Assembly: GCF_050948215.1 (NCBI RefSeq)
Contig: NW_027488981.1
Location: 104,126 to 168,125 of the forward strand
Direction of reading: 5' to 3'
Length of the DNA: 64,000 nucleotides
DNA from: Halictus rubicundus
Taxonomy: Eukaryota > Arthropoda > Insecta > Hymenoptera > Halictidae
In this document: positions 30,100-45,105 of the stretch, one piece after another
Position numbering within the stretch: the stretch's first letter is position 1
How the letters are laid out: each line of letters starts with the position of its first letter
The notes under the pieces: generated by a model
The model's input: the letters and a program-made list of their open reading frames with translations, nothing else
Database searches by the model: none
Told to the model about the DNA's origin: nothing
Program-made: the position numbers and the translations under genes

Positions 30100-33000
30100 A
30101 AAGAGGATATTATAGGATAGAGGATAGGATAGGATAGAGGATAGGATAGGATAGAGGATAGGATAGGATAGAGGATAGGATAGGATAGAGGATAGGATAG
30201 GATAGAGGATAGGATAGGATAGAGGATAGGATAGGATAGGATAGATGATAGGATAGGATAGAGGATAGGATAGGATAGAGGATAGGATAGGATAGAGGAT
30301 AGGATAGGATAGAGGATATGATAGGATAGAGGATAGGATAGGATATAGGATAGGATAGGATAGAGGATAGGATAGGATAGAGGATAGGATAGGATAGAGG
30401 ATAGGATAGACGATAGGATAGGATAGAGCATAGGATAGGATAGACGATAGGATAGGATAGAGCATAGGATAGGATAGAGGATAGGATAGGATAGAGGATA
30501 GGATAGGATAGAGGATAGGATAGGATAGAGGATAGGATAGGATAGGATAGAGGATAGGATAGGATAGAGGATAGGATAGGATAGAGGATAGGATAGGATA
30601 GAGGATAGGATAGGGGATTTGATAGGATAGAGGATAGGATAGGATAGAGGATAGGATAGGATAGAGGATAGGATAGGATAGAGGATAGGATAGGATAGGA
30701 TAGATGATAGGATAGGATAGAGGATAGGATAGACGATAGGATAGGATAGAGCATAGGATAGGATAGAGGATAGGATAGGATAGAGGATAGGATAGTATAG
30801 AGGATAGGATACTATAGAGGATAGGATAGGATAGAGGATATGATAGGATAGAGGATAGAGGATAGGATAGGATAGAGGATAGGATAGGATAGATGATAGG
30901 ATTGGATAGAGGATAGGATAGACGATAGGATAGGATAGAGCATAGGATAGGATAGAGGATAGGATAGGATAGAGGACAGGATAGAATAGAGGATTGGATA
31001 GGATACAGGAAAGGATAGGATTGAGGATAGAGGATAGGATAGGATAGATGATAGGATAGGATAGAGGATAGGATAGACGATAGGATAGGATAGAGCATAG
31101 GATAGGATAGAGGATAGGATAGGATAGAGGATACAATAGTATAGAGGATAGGATAGGATAGAGGATAGGATAGGATAGAGGATAGGATAGGATAGAGGAT
31201 AGAGGATAGAGGATAGAGGATAGGATAGGATAGAGGATAGGATAGGATAGAGGATAGGATAGGATAGATGATAGGATAGGATAGAGGATAGGATAGACGA
31301 TAAGATAGGATAGAGCATAGGATATGATAGAGGATAGGATATTATAGAGGACAGGATAGGATAGAGGATTGGATAGGATACAGGAAAGGATAGGATTGAG
31401 GATAGATGATAGGATAGGATAGAGGATTGTATAGGATACCGGATAGGATAGGATAGAGGATAGGATAGGGGATTTGATAGGATAGAGGATAGAATAGTAT
31501 AGAAGATAGGATAGGATAGAGGATAGGATAGGATAGAGGATAGGATAGGATAGAGGATTGGATAGAGGATAGGATAGGATAGAGGATATTATAGGATAGA
31601 GGATATGATAGGATAGTGGATAGGATAGGATAGAGGATAGGATAGGATAGAGGATAGGATAGGATAGAGGATAGGATAGGATAGAGGATAGGATAGGGGA
31701 TTTGATAGGATAGAGGATAGGATAGGATAGAGGATAGAATAGGATAGAGGCTAGGATAGGATAGAGGATAGGATAGGATAGAGGATAGGATAGGATAGAG
31801 GATAGGATAGGATAGAGGATAGGATAGGATAGAGGATAGAGGATAGAGGATAGAGGATAGGATAGGATAGAGGATAGGATAGGGGATTTGATAGGATAGA
31901 GGATAGGATAGGATAGAGGATAGGATAGGATAGAGGATAGGATAGGATAGAGGATAGGATAGGATAGGATAGATGATAGGATAGGATAGAGGATAGGATA
32001 GACGATAGGATAGGATAGAGCATAGGATAGGATAGAGGATAGGATAGGATAGAGGATAGGATAGGATAGAGGATAGGATAGGATAGAGGATAGGATAGGA
32101 TAGAGGATAGGATAGGATAGAGGATAGGATAGGATAGGATAGAGGATAGGATAGGATAGAGGATAGGATAGGATAGAGGATAGGATAGGATAGAGGATAG
32201 GATAGGGGATTTGATAGGATAGAGGATAGGATAGGATAGAGGATAGGATAGGATAGAGGATAGGATGGGATAGAGGATAGGATAGGATAGAGGATAGGAT
32301 AGGATAGGATAGATGATAGGATAGGATAGAGGATAGGATAGACGATAGGATAGGATAGAGCATAGGATAGGATAGAGGATAGGATAGGATAGAGGATAGG
32401 ATAGTATAGAGGATAGGATACTATAGAGGATAGGATAGGATAGAGGATATGATAGGATAGAGGATAGAGGATAGGATAGGATAGAGGATAGGATAGGATA
32501 GAGGATACAATAGTATAGAGGATAGGATAGGATAGAGGATAGGATAGGATAGAGGATAGGATAGGATAGAGGATAGAGGATAGAGGATAGGATAGGATAG
32601 AGGATAGGATAGGATAGATGATAGGATAGGATAGAGGATAGGATAGACGATAAGATAGGATAGAGCATAGGATAGGATAGAGGATAGGATAGGATAGAGG
32701 ACAGGATAGGATAGAGGATTGGATAGGATACAGGAAAGGATAGGATTGAGGATAGATGATAGGATAGGATAGAGGATTGGATAGGATACCGGATAGGATA
32801 GGATAGAGGATAGGATAGGGGATTTGATAGGATAGAGGATAGAATAGTATAGAAGATAGGATAGGATAGAGGATAGGATAGGATAGAGGATTGGATAGAG
32901 GATAGGATAGGATAGAGGATATTATAGGATAGAGGATATGATAGGATAGTGGATAGGATAGGATAGAGGATAGGATAGGATAGAGGATAGGATAGGATAG

Positions 33001-36000
33001 AGGATAGGATAGGGGATTTGATAGGATAGAGGATAGGATAGGATAGAGGATAGAATAGGATAGAGGCTAGGATAGGATAGAGGATAGGATAGGATAGAGG
33101 ATAGGATAGGATAGAGGATAGGATAGACGATAGGATAGGATAGAGGATTGGATAGAGGATAGGATAGGATAGAGGATATTATAGGATAGAGGATATGATA
33201 GGATAGTGGATAGGATAGGATAGAGGATAGGATAGGATAGAGGATAGGATAGTATAGAGGATAGGATAGGATAGAGGATAGGATAGGATAGAGGATAGGA
33301 TAGGATAGAGGATATGATAGGATAGAGGATAGGATAGGATATAGGATAGGATAGGATAGAGGATAGGATAGGATAGAGGATAGGATAGGATAGAGGATAG
33401 GATAGGATAGAGGATAGGATAGGATAGGATAGAGGATAGGATAGGATAGATGATAGGATAGGATAGAGGATAGGATAGACGATAGGATAGGATAGAGCAT
33501 AGGATAGGATAGAGGATAGGATAGGATAGAGGACAGGATAGGATAGAGGATTGGATAGGATACAGGAAAGGATAGGATTGAGGATAGAGGATAGGATAGG
33601 ATAGGATAGAGGATAGGATAGGATAGAGGATAGGATAGGATAGAGGATATTATAGGATAGAGGATAGGATAGGGGATTTGATAGGATAGAGGATAGGATA
33701 GGATAGAGGATAGGATAGGATAGAGGATAGGATAGGATAGAGGATAGGATAGGATAGAGGATAGGATAGGATAGAGGATATGATAGGATAGAGGATAGGA
33801 TAGGATATAGGATAGGATAGGATAGAGGATAGGATAGTATAGAGGATAGGATAGGATAGAGGATAGGATAGGATAGAGGATAGGATAGGATAGAGGATAG
33901 AGGATAGGATAGGATAGAGGATAGGATAGGATAGATGATAGGATAGGATAGAGGATAGGATAGACGATAGGATAGGATAGAGCATAGGATAGGATAGAGG
34001 ATAGGATAGGATAGAGGACAGGATAGGATAGAGGATTGGATAGGATACAAGAAAGGATAGGATTGAGGATAGATGATAGGATAGGATAGGGGATTTGATA
34101 GGATAGAGGATAGGATAGGATAGAGGATAGGATAGGATAGAGGCTAGGATAGGATAGAGGATAGGATAGGATAGAGGATAGGATAGGATAGAGGATAGGA
34201 TAGACGATAGGATAGGATAAAGCATAGGATAGGTGATTGGATAGGATAGGATAGAGGATAGGATAGGATAGAGGATATGATAGGATAGAGGATAGGATAG
34301 GATATAGGATAGGATAGGATAGAGGATAGGATAGGATAGAGGATAGGATAGGATAGAGGATAGTATAGACGATAGGATAGGATAGAGCATAGGATAGGAT
34401 AGAGGATAGGATAGGATAGAGGATAGGATAGGATAGAGGATAGGATAGGATAGAGGATAGGATAGGATAGAGGATAGGATAGAGGATAGGATAGGATAGG
34501 ATAGAGGATAGGATAGGATAGAGGATAGGATAGGATAGAGGATAGGATAGGATAGAGGATAGGATAGGGGATTTGATAGGATAGAGGATAGGATAGGATA
34601 GAGGATAGGATAGGATAGAGGATAGGATAGTATAGAGGATAGGATAGGATAGAGGATAGGATAGGATAGAGGATAGGATAGGATAGAGGATAGAGGATAG
34701 GATAGGATTGAGGATAGGATAGGATAGATGATAGGATAGGATAGAGGATAGGATAGACGATAGGATAGGATAGAGCATAGGATAGGATAGAGGATAGGAT
34801 AGGATAGAGGACAGGATAGGATAGAGGATTGGATAGGATACAGGAAAGGATAGGATTGAGGATAGATGATAGGATAGGATAGGGGATTTGATAGGATAGA
34901 GGATAGGATAGGGGATTTGATAGGATAGGGGATTTGATAGGATAGAGGATAGGATAGGATAGAAGATAGGATAGGATAGAGGATACGACAGTATAGAGGA
35001 TAGGATAGGGGATTTGATAGGATAGATGATAGGGTAGGATAGAGGATAGGATAGAGGATAGGATAGAGGATAAGATAGAGAATAGGTTAGGATAGAGAGT
35101 AGGAACGGATAGATGATATTACGAGGATAGAGGATAGGATATGATAGAGTATACGATATTATAGACGGTAGGATAGGATAGAGCATAGGATAGGTGATTG
35201 GATAGGATAGGATGGAAGATAGGATAGGATAGAGGATAGGATAGGGTAGAGGATAGGATAGGATAGAGGATAGGACAGGGGATTTGATAGGATAGAGGAT
35301 AGGATAGGATAGAGGATTGGATAGGATAGAGGATAGGATAGGATAGAGGATAGGATAGGATAGAGGATAGTATAGGATAGAGGATAGGATAGGATATAGG
35401 ATAGGATAGGATAGAGGATAGGATAGGATAGAGGATAGGATAGGATAGAGGATAGGATAGGATAGAGGATATGATAGGATAGAGGATAGGATAGGATATA
35501 GGATAGGATAGGATAGAGGATAGGATAGGATAGAGGATAGGATAGGATAGAGGATAGGATAGACGATAGGATAGGATAGAGCATAGGATAGGATAGACGA
35601 TAGGATAGGATAGAGCATAGGATAGGATAGAGGATAGGATAGGATAGAGGATAGGATAGGATAGAGGATAGGATAGGATAGAGGATAGGATAGGATAGGA
35701 TAGAGGATAGGATAGGATAGAGGATAGGATAGGATAGAGGATAGGATAGGATAGAGGATAGGATAGGGGATTTGATAGGATAGAGGATAGGATAGGATAG
35801 AGGATAGGATAGGATAGAGGATAGGATAGGATAGAGGATAGGATAGGATAGGATAGATGATAGGATAGGATAGAGGATAGGATAGACGATAGGATAGGAT
35901 AGAGCATAGGATAGGATAGAGGATAGGATAGGATAGAGGATAGGATAGTATAGAGGATAGGATACTATAGAGGATAGGATAGGATAGAGGATATGATAGG

Positions 36001-39000
36001 ATAGAGGATAGAGGATAGGATAGGATAGAGTATAGGATAGGATAGATGATAGGATTGGATAGAGGATAGGATAGACGATAGGATAGGATAGAGGATAGGA
36101 TAGACGATAGGATAGGATAGAGCATAGGATAGGATAGAGGATAGGATAGGATAGAGGACAGGATAGGATAGAGGATTGGATAGGATACAGGAAAGGATAG
36201 GATTGAGGATAGAGGATAGGATAGGATAGATGATAGGATAGGATAGAGGATAGGATAGACGATAGGATAGGATAGAGCATAGGATAGGATAGAGGATAGG
36301 ATAGGATAGAGGATACAATAGTATAGAGGATAGGATAGGATAGAGGATAGGATAGGATAGAGGATAGGATAGGATAGAGGATAGAGGATAGAGGATAGAG
36401 GATAGGATAGGATAGAGGATAGGATAGGATAGAGGATAGGATAGGATAGATGATAGGATAGGATAGAGGATAGGATAGACGATAAGATAGGATAGAGCAT
36501 AGGATATGATAGAGGATAGGATATTATAGAGGACAGGATAGGATAGAGGATTGGATAGGATACAGGAAAGGATAGGATTGAGGATAGATGATAGGATAGG
36601 ATAGAGGATTGTATAGGATACCGGATAGGATAGGATAGAGGATAGGATAGGGGATTTGATAGGATAGAGGATAGAGTAGTATAGAAGATAGGATAGGATA
36701 GAGGATAGGATAGGATAGAGGATAGGATAGGATAGAGGATAGGATAGGATAGAGGATATTATAGGATAGAGGATATGATAGGATAGTGGATAGGATAGGA
36801 TAGAGGATAGGATAGGATAGAGGATAGGATAGGATAGAGGATAGGATAGGATAGAGGATAGGATAGGGGATTTGATAGGATAGAGGATAGGATAGGATAG
36901 AGGATAGAATAGGATAGAGGCTAGGATAGGATAGAGGATAGGATAGGATAGAGGATAGGATAGGATAGAGGATAGGATAGGATAGAGGATAGGATAGGAT
37001 AGAGGATAGAGGATAGAGGATAGAGGATAGGATAGGATAGAGGATAGGATAGGGGATTTGATAGGATAGAGGATAGGATAGGATAGAGGATAGGATAGGA
37101 TAGAGGATAGGATAGGATAGAGGATAGGATAGGATAGGATAGATGATAGGATAGGATAGAGGATAGGATAGACGATAGGATATGATAGAGCATAGGATAG
37201 GATAGAGGATAGGATAGGATAGAGGATAGGATAGGATAGAGGATAGGATAGGATAGAGGATAGGATAGGATAGAGGATAGGATAGGATAGAGGATAGGAT
37301 AGGATAGGATAGGATAGAGGATAGGATAGGATAGAGGATAGGATAGGATAGAGGATAGGATAGGATAGAGGATAGGATAGGGGATTTGATAGGATAGAGG
37401 ATAGGATAGGATAGAGGATAGGATAGGATAGAGGATAGGATAGGATAGAGGATAGGATAGGATAGAGGATAGATGATAGGATAGGATAGAGGATAGGATA
37501 GACGATAGGATAGGATAGAGCATAGGATAGGATAGAGGATAGGATAGGATAGAGGATAGGATAGTATAGAGGATAGGATACTATAGAGGATAGGATAGGA
37601 TAGAGGATATGATAGGATAGAGGATAGAGGATAGGATAGGATAGAGGATAGGATAGGATAGAGGATACAATAGTATAGAGGATAGGATAGGATAGAGGAT
37701 AGGATAGGATAGAGGATAGGATAGGATAGAGGATAGAGGATAGAGGATAGGATAGGATAGAGGATAGGATAGGATAGATGATAGGATAGGATAGAGGATA
37801 GGATAGACGATAAGATAGGATAGAGCATAGGATAGGATAGAGGATAGGATAGGATAGAGGACAGGATAGGATAGAGGATTGGATAGGATACAGGAAAGGA
37901 TAGGATTGAGGATAGATGATAGGATAGGATAGAGGATTGGATAGGATACCGGATAGGATAGGATAGAGGATAGGATAGGGGATTTGATAGGATAGAGGAT
38001 AGAATAGTATAGAAGATAGGATAGGATAGAGGATAGGATAGGATAGAGGATTGGATAGAGGATAGGATAGGATAGAGGATATTATAGGATAGAGGATATG
38101 ATAGGATAGTGGATAGGATAGGATAGAGGATAGGATAGGATAGAGGATAGGATAGGATAGAGGATAGGATAGGGGATTTGATAGGATAGAGGATAGGATA
38201 GGATAGAGGATAGAATAGGATAGAGGCTAGGATAGGATAGAGGATAGGATAGGATAGAGGATAGGATAGGATAGAGGATAGGATAGACGATAGGATAGGA
38301 TAGAGGATTGGATAGAGGATAGGATAGGATAGAGGATATTATAGGATAGAGGATATGATAGGATAGTGGATAGGATAGGATAGAGGATAGGATAGGATAG
38401 AGGATAGGATAGTATAGAGGATAGGATAGGATAGAGGATAGGATAGTATAGAGGATAGGATAGGATAGAGGATATGATAGGATAGAGGATAGGATAGGAT
38501 ATAGGATAGGATAGGATAGAGGATAGGATAGGATAGAGGATAGGATAGGATAGAGGATAGGATAGGATAGAGGATAGGATAGGATAGGATAGAGGATAGG
38601 ATAGGATAGATGATAGGATAGGATAGAGGATAGGATAGACGATAGGATAGGATAGAGCATAGGATAGGATAGAGGATAGGATAGGATAGAGGACAGGATA
38701 GGATAGAGGATTGGATAGGATACAGGAAAGGATAGGATTGAGGATAGAGGATAGGATAGGATAGGATAGAGGATAGGATAGGATAGAGGATAGGATAGGA
38801 TAGAGGATATTATAGGATAGAGGATAGGATAGGGGATTTGATAGGATAGAGGATAGGATAGGATAGAGGATAGGATAGGATAGAGGATAGGATAGGGTAG
38901 AGGATAGGATAGGATAGAGGATAGGACAGGGGATTTGATAGGATAGAGGATAGGATAGGATAGAGGATTGGATAGGATAGAGGATAGGATAGGATAGAGG

Positions 39001-40300
39001 ATAGGATAGGATAGAGGATAGTATAGGATAGAGGATAGGATAGGATATAGGATAGGATAGGATAGAGGATAGGATAGGATAGAGGATAGGATAGGATAGA
39101 GGATAGGATAGGATACAGGATAGGATAGGGGATTTGATAGGATAGAGGATAGGATAGGATAGAAGATAGGATAGGGTAGAGGACACGATAGGATAGAGGA
39201 TAGGATAGGGGATTTGATAGGATAGATGATAGGGTATGATAGTGGATAGGATAGAGGATAGGATAGACGATAGGATAGACGATAGGATAGGATAGAGGAT
39301 AGGATAGAGGATAGGATAGGATAGAGGATAGGATAGGATAGAGGATAGGATAGGATAGAGGATAGGATTGGATAGAGGATAGGATAGGATAGAGGATATG
39401 ATAGGATAGATGATAGGATAGGATAGAGGATAGGATAGGATAGAGGATAGGATAGGATAGACGATAGGATAGGAAAGAGGATAGGATAGGGGATAGGATA
39501 GAGAATAGGTTAGGATAGAGAGTAGGAACGGATAGATGATATTATAGGATAGAGGATAGGATATGATAGATTATACGATATTATAGTGGGTAGGATAGGA
39601 TAGAGCATAGGTTAGGTGATTGGATAGGATAGGATAGAGGATAGGCTAGGATCGAGGATAGGATAGGATAGAGGTTTGGATAGAGGATAGGATAGGATAG
39701 AGGATATTATAGGGTAGAGGATATGATAGGATAGAGGATAGGATAGGATAGAGGATTGGATAGGATAGAGGATAGGATAGACGATAGGATAGACGATAGG
39801 ATAGGATAGAGGTTAGGATAGGATAGAGGATAGGATAGAGGATAGGATATTATAGAGGATAGGATAGGATAGAATAGAGCATAGGATACGATAGAGGATA
39901 GGATAGGATAGAGGATAGGATAGGATAGAGGATAGGATAGGATAGAGGATATGATAGGATAGATGATAGGATAGGATAGAGGATTGGATAGGATACAGGA
40001 AAGGATAGGATTGAGGATAGATGATAGGATAGGATAGGGGATTTGATAGGATAGAGGATAGGATAGGGGATTTGATAGGATAGGGGATTTGATAGGATAG
40101 AGGATAGGATAGGATAGAAGATAGGATAGGATAGAGGATACGACAGTATAGAGGATAGGATAGGGGATTTGATAGGATAGATGATAGGGTAGGATAGAGG
40201 ATAGGATAGAGGATAGGATAGAGGATAAGATAGAGAATAGGTTAGGATAGAGAGTAGGAACGGATAGATGATATTACGAGGATAGAGGATAGGATATGAT
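30100..40300 (+). repeat. 5.16-kb higher-order repeat, two tandem copies
   Basis: About 30.1-35.2 kb repeats at about 35.3-40.3 kb. The paired CGATAGG junction at 30,411/35,564 gives an offset of 5,153. GATATGATAG at 31,321/36,503 gives 5,182. The stretch 32,341-33,720 matches 37,501-38,880 at exactly 5,160 with isolated substitutions. GGGGATTTG at 34,882/40,037 and TAGGAACGG at 35,100/40,255 give 5,155. The copies are not uniform: 33,721-34,850 and 38,881-40,020 differ, so one copy was patched after duplication. This is the largest higher-order period I can see. Confidence 0.85.
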
Positions 40301-43300
40301 AGAGTATACGATATTATAGTGGGTAGGATAGGATAGAGCATAGGTTAGGTGATTGGATAGGATAGGATAGAGGATAGGCTAGGATCGAGGATAGGATAGG
40401 ATAGAGGTTTGGATAGAGGATAGGATAGGATAGAGGATATTATAGGGTAGAGGATATGATAGGATAGAGGATAGGATAGGATAGAGGATTGGATAGGATA
40501 GAGGATAGGATAGACGATAGGATAGACGATAGGATAGGATAGAGGTTAGGATAGGATAGAGGATAGGATAGAGGATAGGATAGGATAGAGGATAGGATAG
40601 GATAGAATAGAGCATAGGATACGATAGAGGATAGGATAGGATAGAGGATAGGATAGGATAGAGTATACGATATTATAGACGGTAGGATAGGATAGAGCAT
40701 AGGATAGGTGATTGGATAGGATAGGATGGAAGATAGGATAGGATAGAGGATAGGATAGGGTAGAGGATAGGATAGGATAGAGGATAGGACAGGGGATTTG
40801 ATAGGATAGAGGATAGGATAGGATAGAGGATTGGATAGGATAGAGGATAGGATAGGATAGAGGATAGGATAGGATAGAGGATAGGATAGGATAGAGGATA
40901 GGATTGGATAGAGGATAGGATAGGATAGAGGATATGATAGGATAGATGATAGGATAGGATAGAGGATAGGATAGGATAGAGGATAGGATAGGATAGACGA
41001 TAGGATAGGAAAGAGGATAGGATAGGGGATAGGATAGAGAATAGGTTAGGATAGAGAGTAGGAACGGATAGATGATATTATAGGATAGAGGATAGGATAT
41101 GATAGAGTATACGATATTATAGTGGGTAGGATAGGATAGAGCATAGGTTAGGTGATTGGATAGGATAGGATAGAGGATAGGCTAGGATCGAGGATAGGAT
41201 AGGATAGAGGTTTGGATAGAGGATAGGATAGGATAGAGGATATTATAGGGTAGAGGATATGATAGGATAGAGGATAGGATAGGATAGAGGATTGGATAGG
41301 ATAGAGGATAGGATAGACGATAGGATAGACGATAGGATAGGATAGAGGTTAGGATAGGATAGAGGATAGGATAGAGGATAGGATAGGATAGAGGATAGGA
41401 TAGGATAGAATAGAGCATAGGATACGATAGAGGATAGGATAGGATAGAGGATAGGATAGGATAGAGGATAGGATAGGATAGAGGATATGATAGGATAGAT
41501 GATAGGATAGGATAGAGGATAGGATAGGATAGAAGATAGGATAGGATAGAGGATACGACAGGATAGAGGATAGGATAGGATAGAGGATAGCATAGGATAG
41601 AGGATAGGATAGGATAGATGATAGGATAGGATAGAGGATAGGATAGACGATAGGATAGGATAGAGGATACGACAGGATAGAGGATAGGATAGGGGATTTG
41701 ATAGGATAGATGATAGCTTAGGAAAGAGGATAGGATAGAGGATAGGATAGAGAATAGGTTAGGATAGAGAGTAGGAACGGATAGATGATATTATAGGATA
41801 GAGGATAGGACATGATAGAGTATACGATATTATAGTGGGTAGGATAGGATAGAGCATAGGTTAGGGGATTGGATAGGATAGGATAGAGGATAGGCTAGGA
41901 TAGAGGATAGGATAGAGGATAGGATAGGATAGAGGATTGGATAGAGGATAGGATAGGATAGAGGATATTATAGGGTAGAGGATATGATAGGATAGAGGAT
42001 AGGATAGAGAATAGGTTAGGATAGAGAGTAGGAACGGATAGATGATATTATAGGATAGAGGATAGGATATGATAGAGTATACGATATTATAGTGGGTAGG
42101 ATAGGATAGAGCATAGGTTAGGTGATTGGATAGGATAGGATAGAGGATAGGCTAGGATAGAGGATAGGATAGGATAGAGGTTTGGATAGAGGATAGGATA
42201 GGATAGAGGATATTATAGGGTAGAGGATATGATAGGATAGAGGATAGGATAGGATAGAGGATTGGATAGGATAGAGGATAGGATAGACGATAGGATAGAC
42301 GATAGGATAGGATAGAGGTTAGGATAGGATAGAGGATAGGATATAGGATAGGATAGGATAGAGGATAGGATAGGATAGGATAGAGCATAGGATACGATAG
42401 AGGATAGGATAGGATAGAGGATAGGATAGGATAGAGGATAGTATAGGATAGAGGATATGATAGGATAGATGATAGGATAGGATAGAGGATAGGATAGGAT
42501 AGAGGATAGGATAGGATAGACGATAGGATAGGATAGAGGATAGGATAGGGGATTTGATTGGATAGAGGATAGGATAGGATAGAAGATAGGATAGGATAGA
42601 GGATACGACAGGATAGAGGATAGGATAGGATAGAGGATAGGATAGGATAGAGGATAGGATAGGATAGATGATAGGATAGGATAGAGGATAGGATAGACGA
42701 TAGGATAGGATAGAGGATACGACAGGATAGAGGATAGGATAGGGGATTTGATAGGATAGATGATAGCTTAGGAAAGAGGATAGGATAGAGGATAGGATAG
42801 AGAATAGGTTAGGATAGAGAGTAGGAACGGATAGATGATATTATAGGATAGAGGATAGGATATGATAGAGTATACGATATTATAGTGGGTAGGATAGGAT
42901 AGAGCATAGGTTAGGGGATTGGATAGGATAGGATAGAGGATAGGCTAGGATAGAGGATAGGATAGAGGATAGGATAGGATAGAGGATTGGATAGAGGATA
43001 GGATAGGATAGAGGATATTATAGGGTAGAGGATATGATAGGATAGAGGATAGGATAGGATAGAGGATTGGATAGGATAGAGGATAGGATAGACGATAGGA
43101 TAGACGATAGGATAGGATAGAGGATAGGATAGGATAGAGGATAGTATAGGATAGAGGATAGGATAGGATAGAGGATAGGATAGGATAGAGGATAGGATAG
43201 GATAGAGGATAGGATGGGATAGAGGATAGGATCGGATAGAGGATAGAGGATAGGATAGGATAGAGGATAGGATAGGATAGAGGATAGGATAGGATAGAGA

Positions 43301-45105
43301 ATAGGATAGGATAGAGGATAGGATAGGATAGTGGATAGGATAGGATAGAGGATTGGATAGGATAGAGGATAGATGATAGGATAAGATAGAGGATTGGATA
43401 CTATGCAGGATAGGATAGGATAGAGGATAGGATAGGGGATTTGATAGGATAGAGGATAGGATAGGATAGAAGATTGGATAGGATAGAGGATAGGATAGGA
43501 TAGAGGATAGGATAGGATAGAGGATAGGATAGGATAGACTATAGGATAGGATAGAGGATAGGATAGGATAGATGATAGGATAGGATAGAGGATAGTATAG
43601 ACGATAGGATAGGATAGAGCATAGGATAGGATAGAGGATAGGATAGGATAGAGGATAGGATAGGATAGAGGATAGGACAGGGGATTTGATAGGATAGAGG
43701 ATAGGATAGGATAGAGGATTGGATAGGATAGAGGATAGGATAGGATAGAGGATAGGATAGGATAGAGGATAGTATAGGATAGAGGATAGGATAGGATATA
43801 GGATAGGATAGGATAGAGGATAGGATAGGATAGAGGATAGGATAGGATAGAGGATAGGATAGGATACAGGATAGGATAGGGGATTTGATAGGATAGAGGA
43901 TAGGATAGGATAGAAGATAGGATAGGGTAGAGGACACGATAGGATAGAGGATAGGATAGGGGATTTGATAGGATAGATGATAGGGTATGATAGTGGATAG
44001 GATAGAGGATAGGATAGACGATAGGATAGACGATAGGATAGGATAGAGGATAGGATAGAGGATAGGATAGGATAGAGGATAGGATAGGATAGAGGATAGG
44101 ATAGGATAGAGGATAGGATTGGATAGAGGATAGGATAGGATAGAGGATATGATAGGATAGATGATAGGATAGGATAGAGGATAGGATAGGATAGAGGATA
44201 GGATAGGATAGACGATTGGATAGGAAAGAGGATAGGATAGGGGATAGGATAGAGAATAGGTTAGGATAGAGAGTAGGAACGGATAGATGATATTATAGGA
44301 TAGAGGATAGGATATGATAGAGTATACGATATTATAGTGGGTAGGATAGGATAGAGCATAGGTTAGGGGATTGGATAGGATAGGATAGAGGATAGGCTAG
44401 GATAGAGGATAGGATAGAGGATAGGATAGGATAGAGGATTGGATAGAGGATAGGATAGGATAGAGGATATTATAGGGTAGAGGATATGATAGGATAGAGG
44501 ATAGGATAGGATAGAGGATTGGATAGGATAGAGGATAGGATAGACGATAGGATAGACGATAGGATAGGATAGAGGATAGGATAGGATAGAGGATAGTATA
44601 GGATAGAGGATAGGATAGGATAGAGGATAGGATAGGATAGAGGATAGGATGGGATAGAGGATAGGATCGGATAGAGGATAGAGGATAGGATAGGATAGAG
44701 GATAGGATAGGATAGAGGATAGGATAGGATAGAGAATAGGATAGGATAGAGGATAGGATAGGATAGTGGATAGGATAGGATAGAGGATTGGATAGGATAG
44801 AGGATAGATGATAGGATAAGATAGAGGATTGGATACTATGCAGGATAGGATAGGATAGAGGATAGGATAGGGGATTTGATAGGATAGAGGATAGGATAGG
44901 ATAGAAGATTGGATAGGATAGAGGATAGGATAGGATAGAGGATAGGATAGGATAGAGGATAGGATAGGATAGACTATAGGATAGGATAGAGGATAGGATA
45001 GGATAGATGATAGGATAGGATAGAGGATAGTATAGACGATAGGATAGGATAGAGCATAGGATAGGATAGAGGATAGGATAGGATAGAGGATAGGATAGTA
45101 TAGAG
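39480..45105 (+). repeat. Cluster of TAGGAACGG cassettes with a 1.44-kb duplication
   Basis: Seven of the TAGGAACGG cassettes fall in under 5 kb, at 39,523, 40,255, 41,059, 41,772, 42,029, 42,822 and 44,274. The last pair belongs to a larger duplication, about 42,780-43,670 with 44,232-45,105. Its offset is 1,452 at TAGGAACGG and 1,435 further on (CTATGCAGG 43,401/44,836; GTATAGACG 43,595/45,030), again a 17-bp step. The other intervals range from 257 to 804 bp, so the cassettes have been reshuffled rather than simply repeated. Confidence 0.82.
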
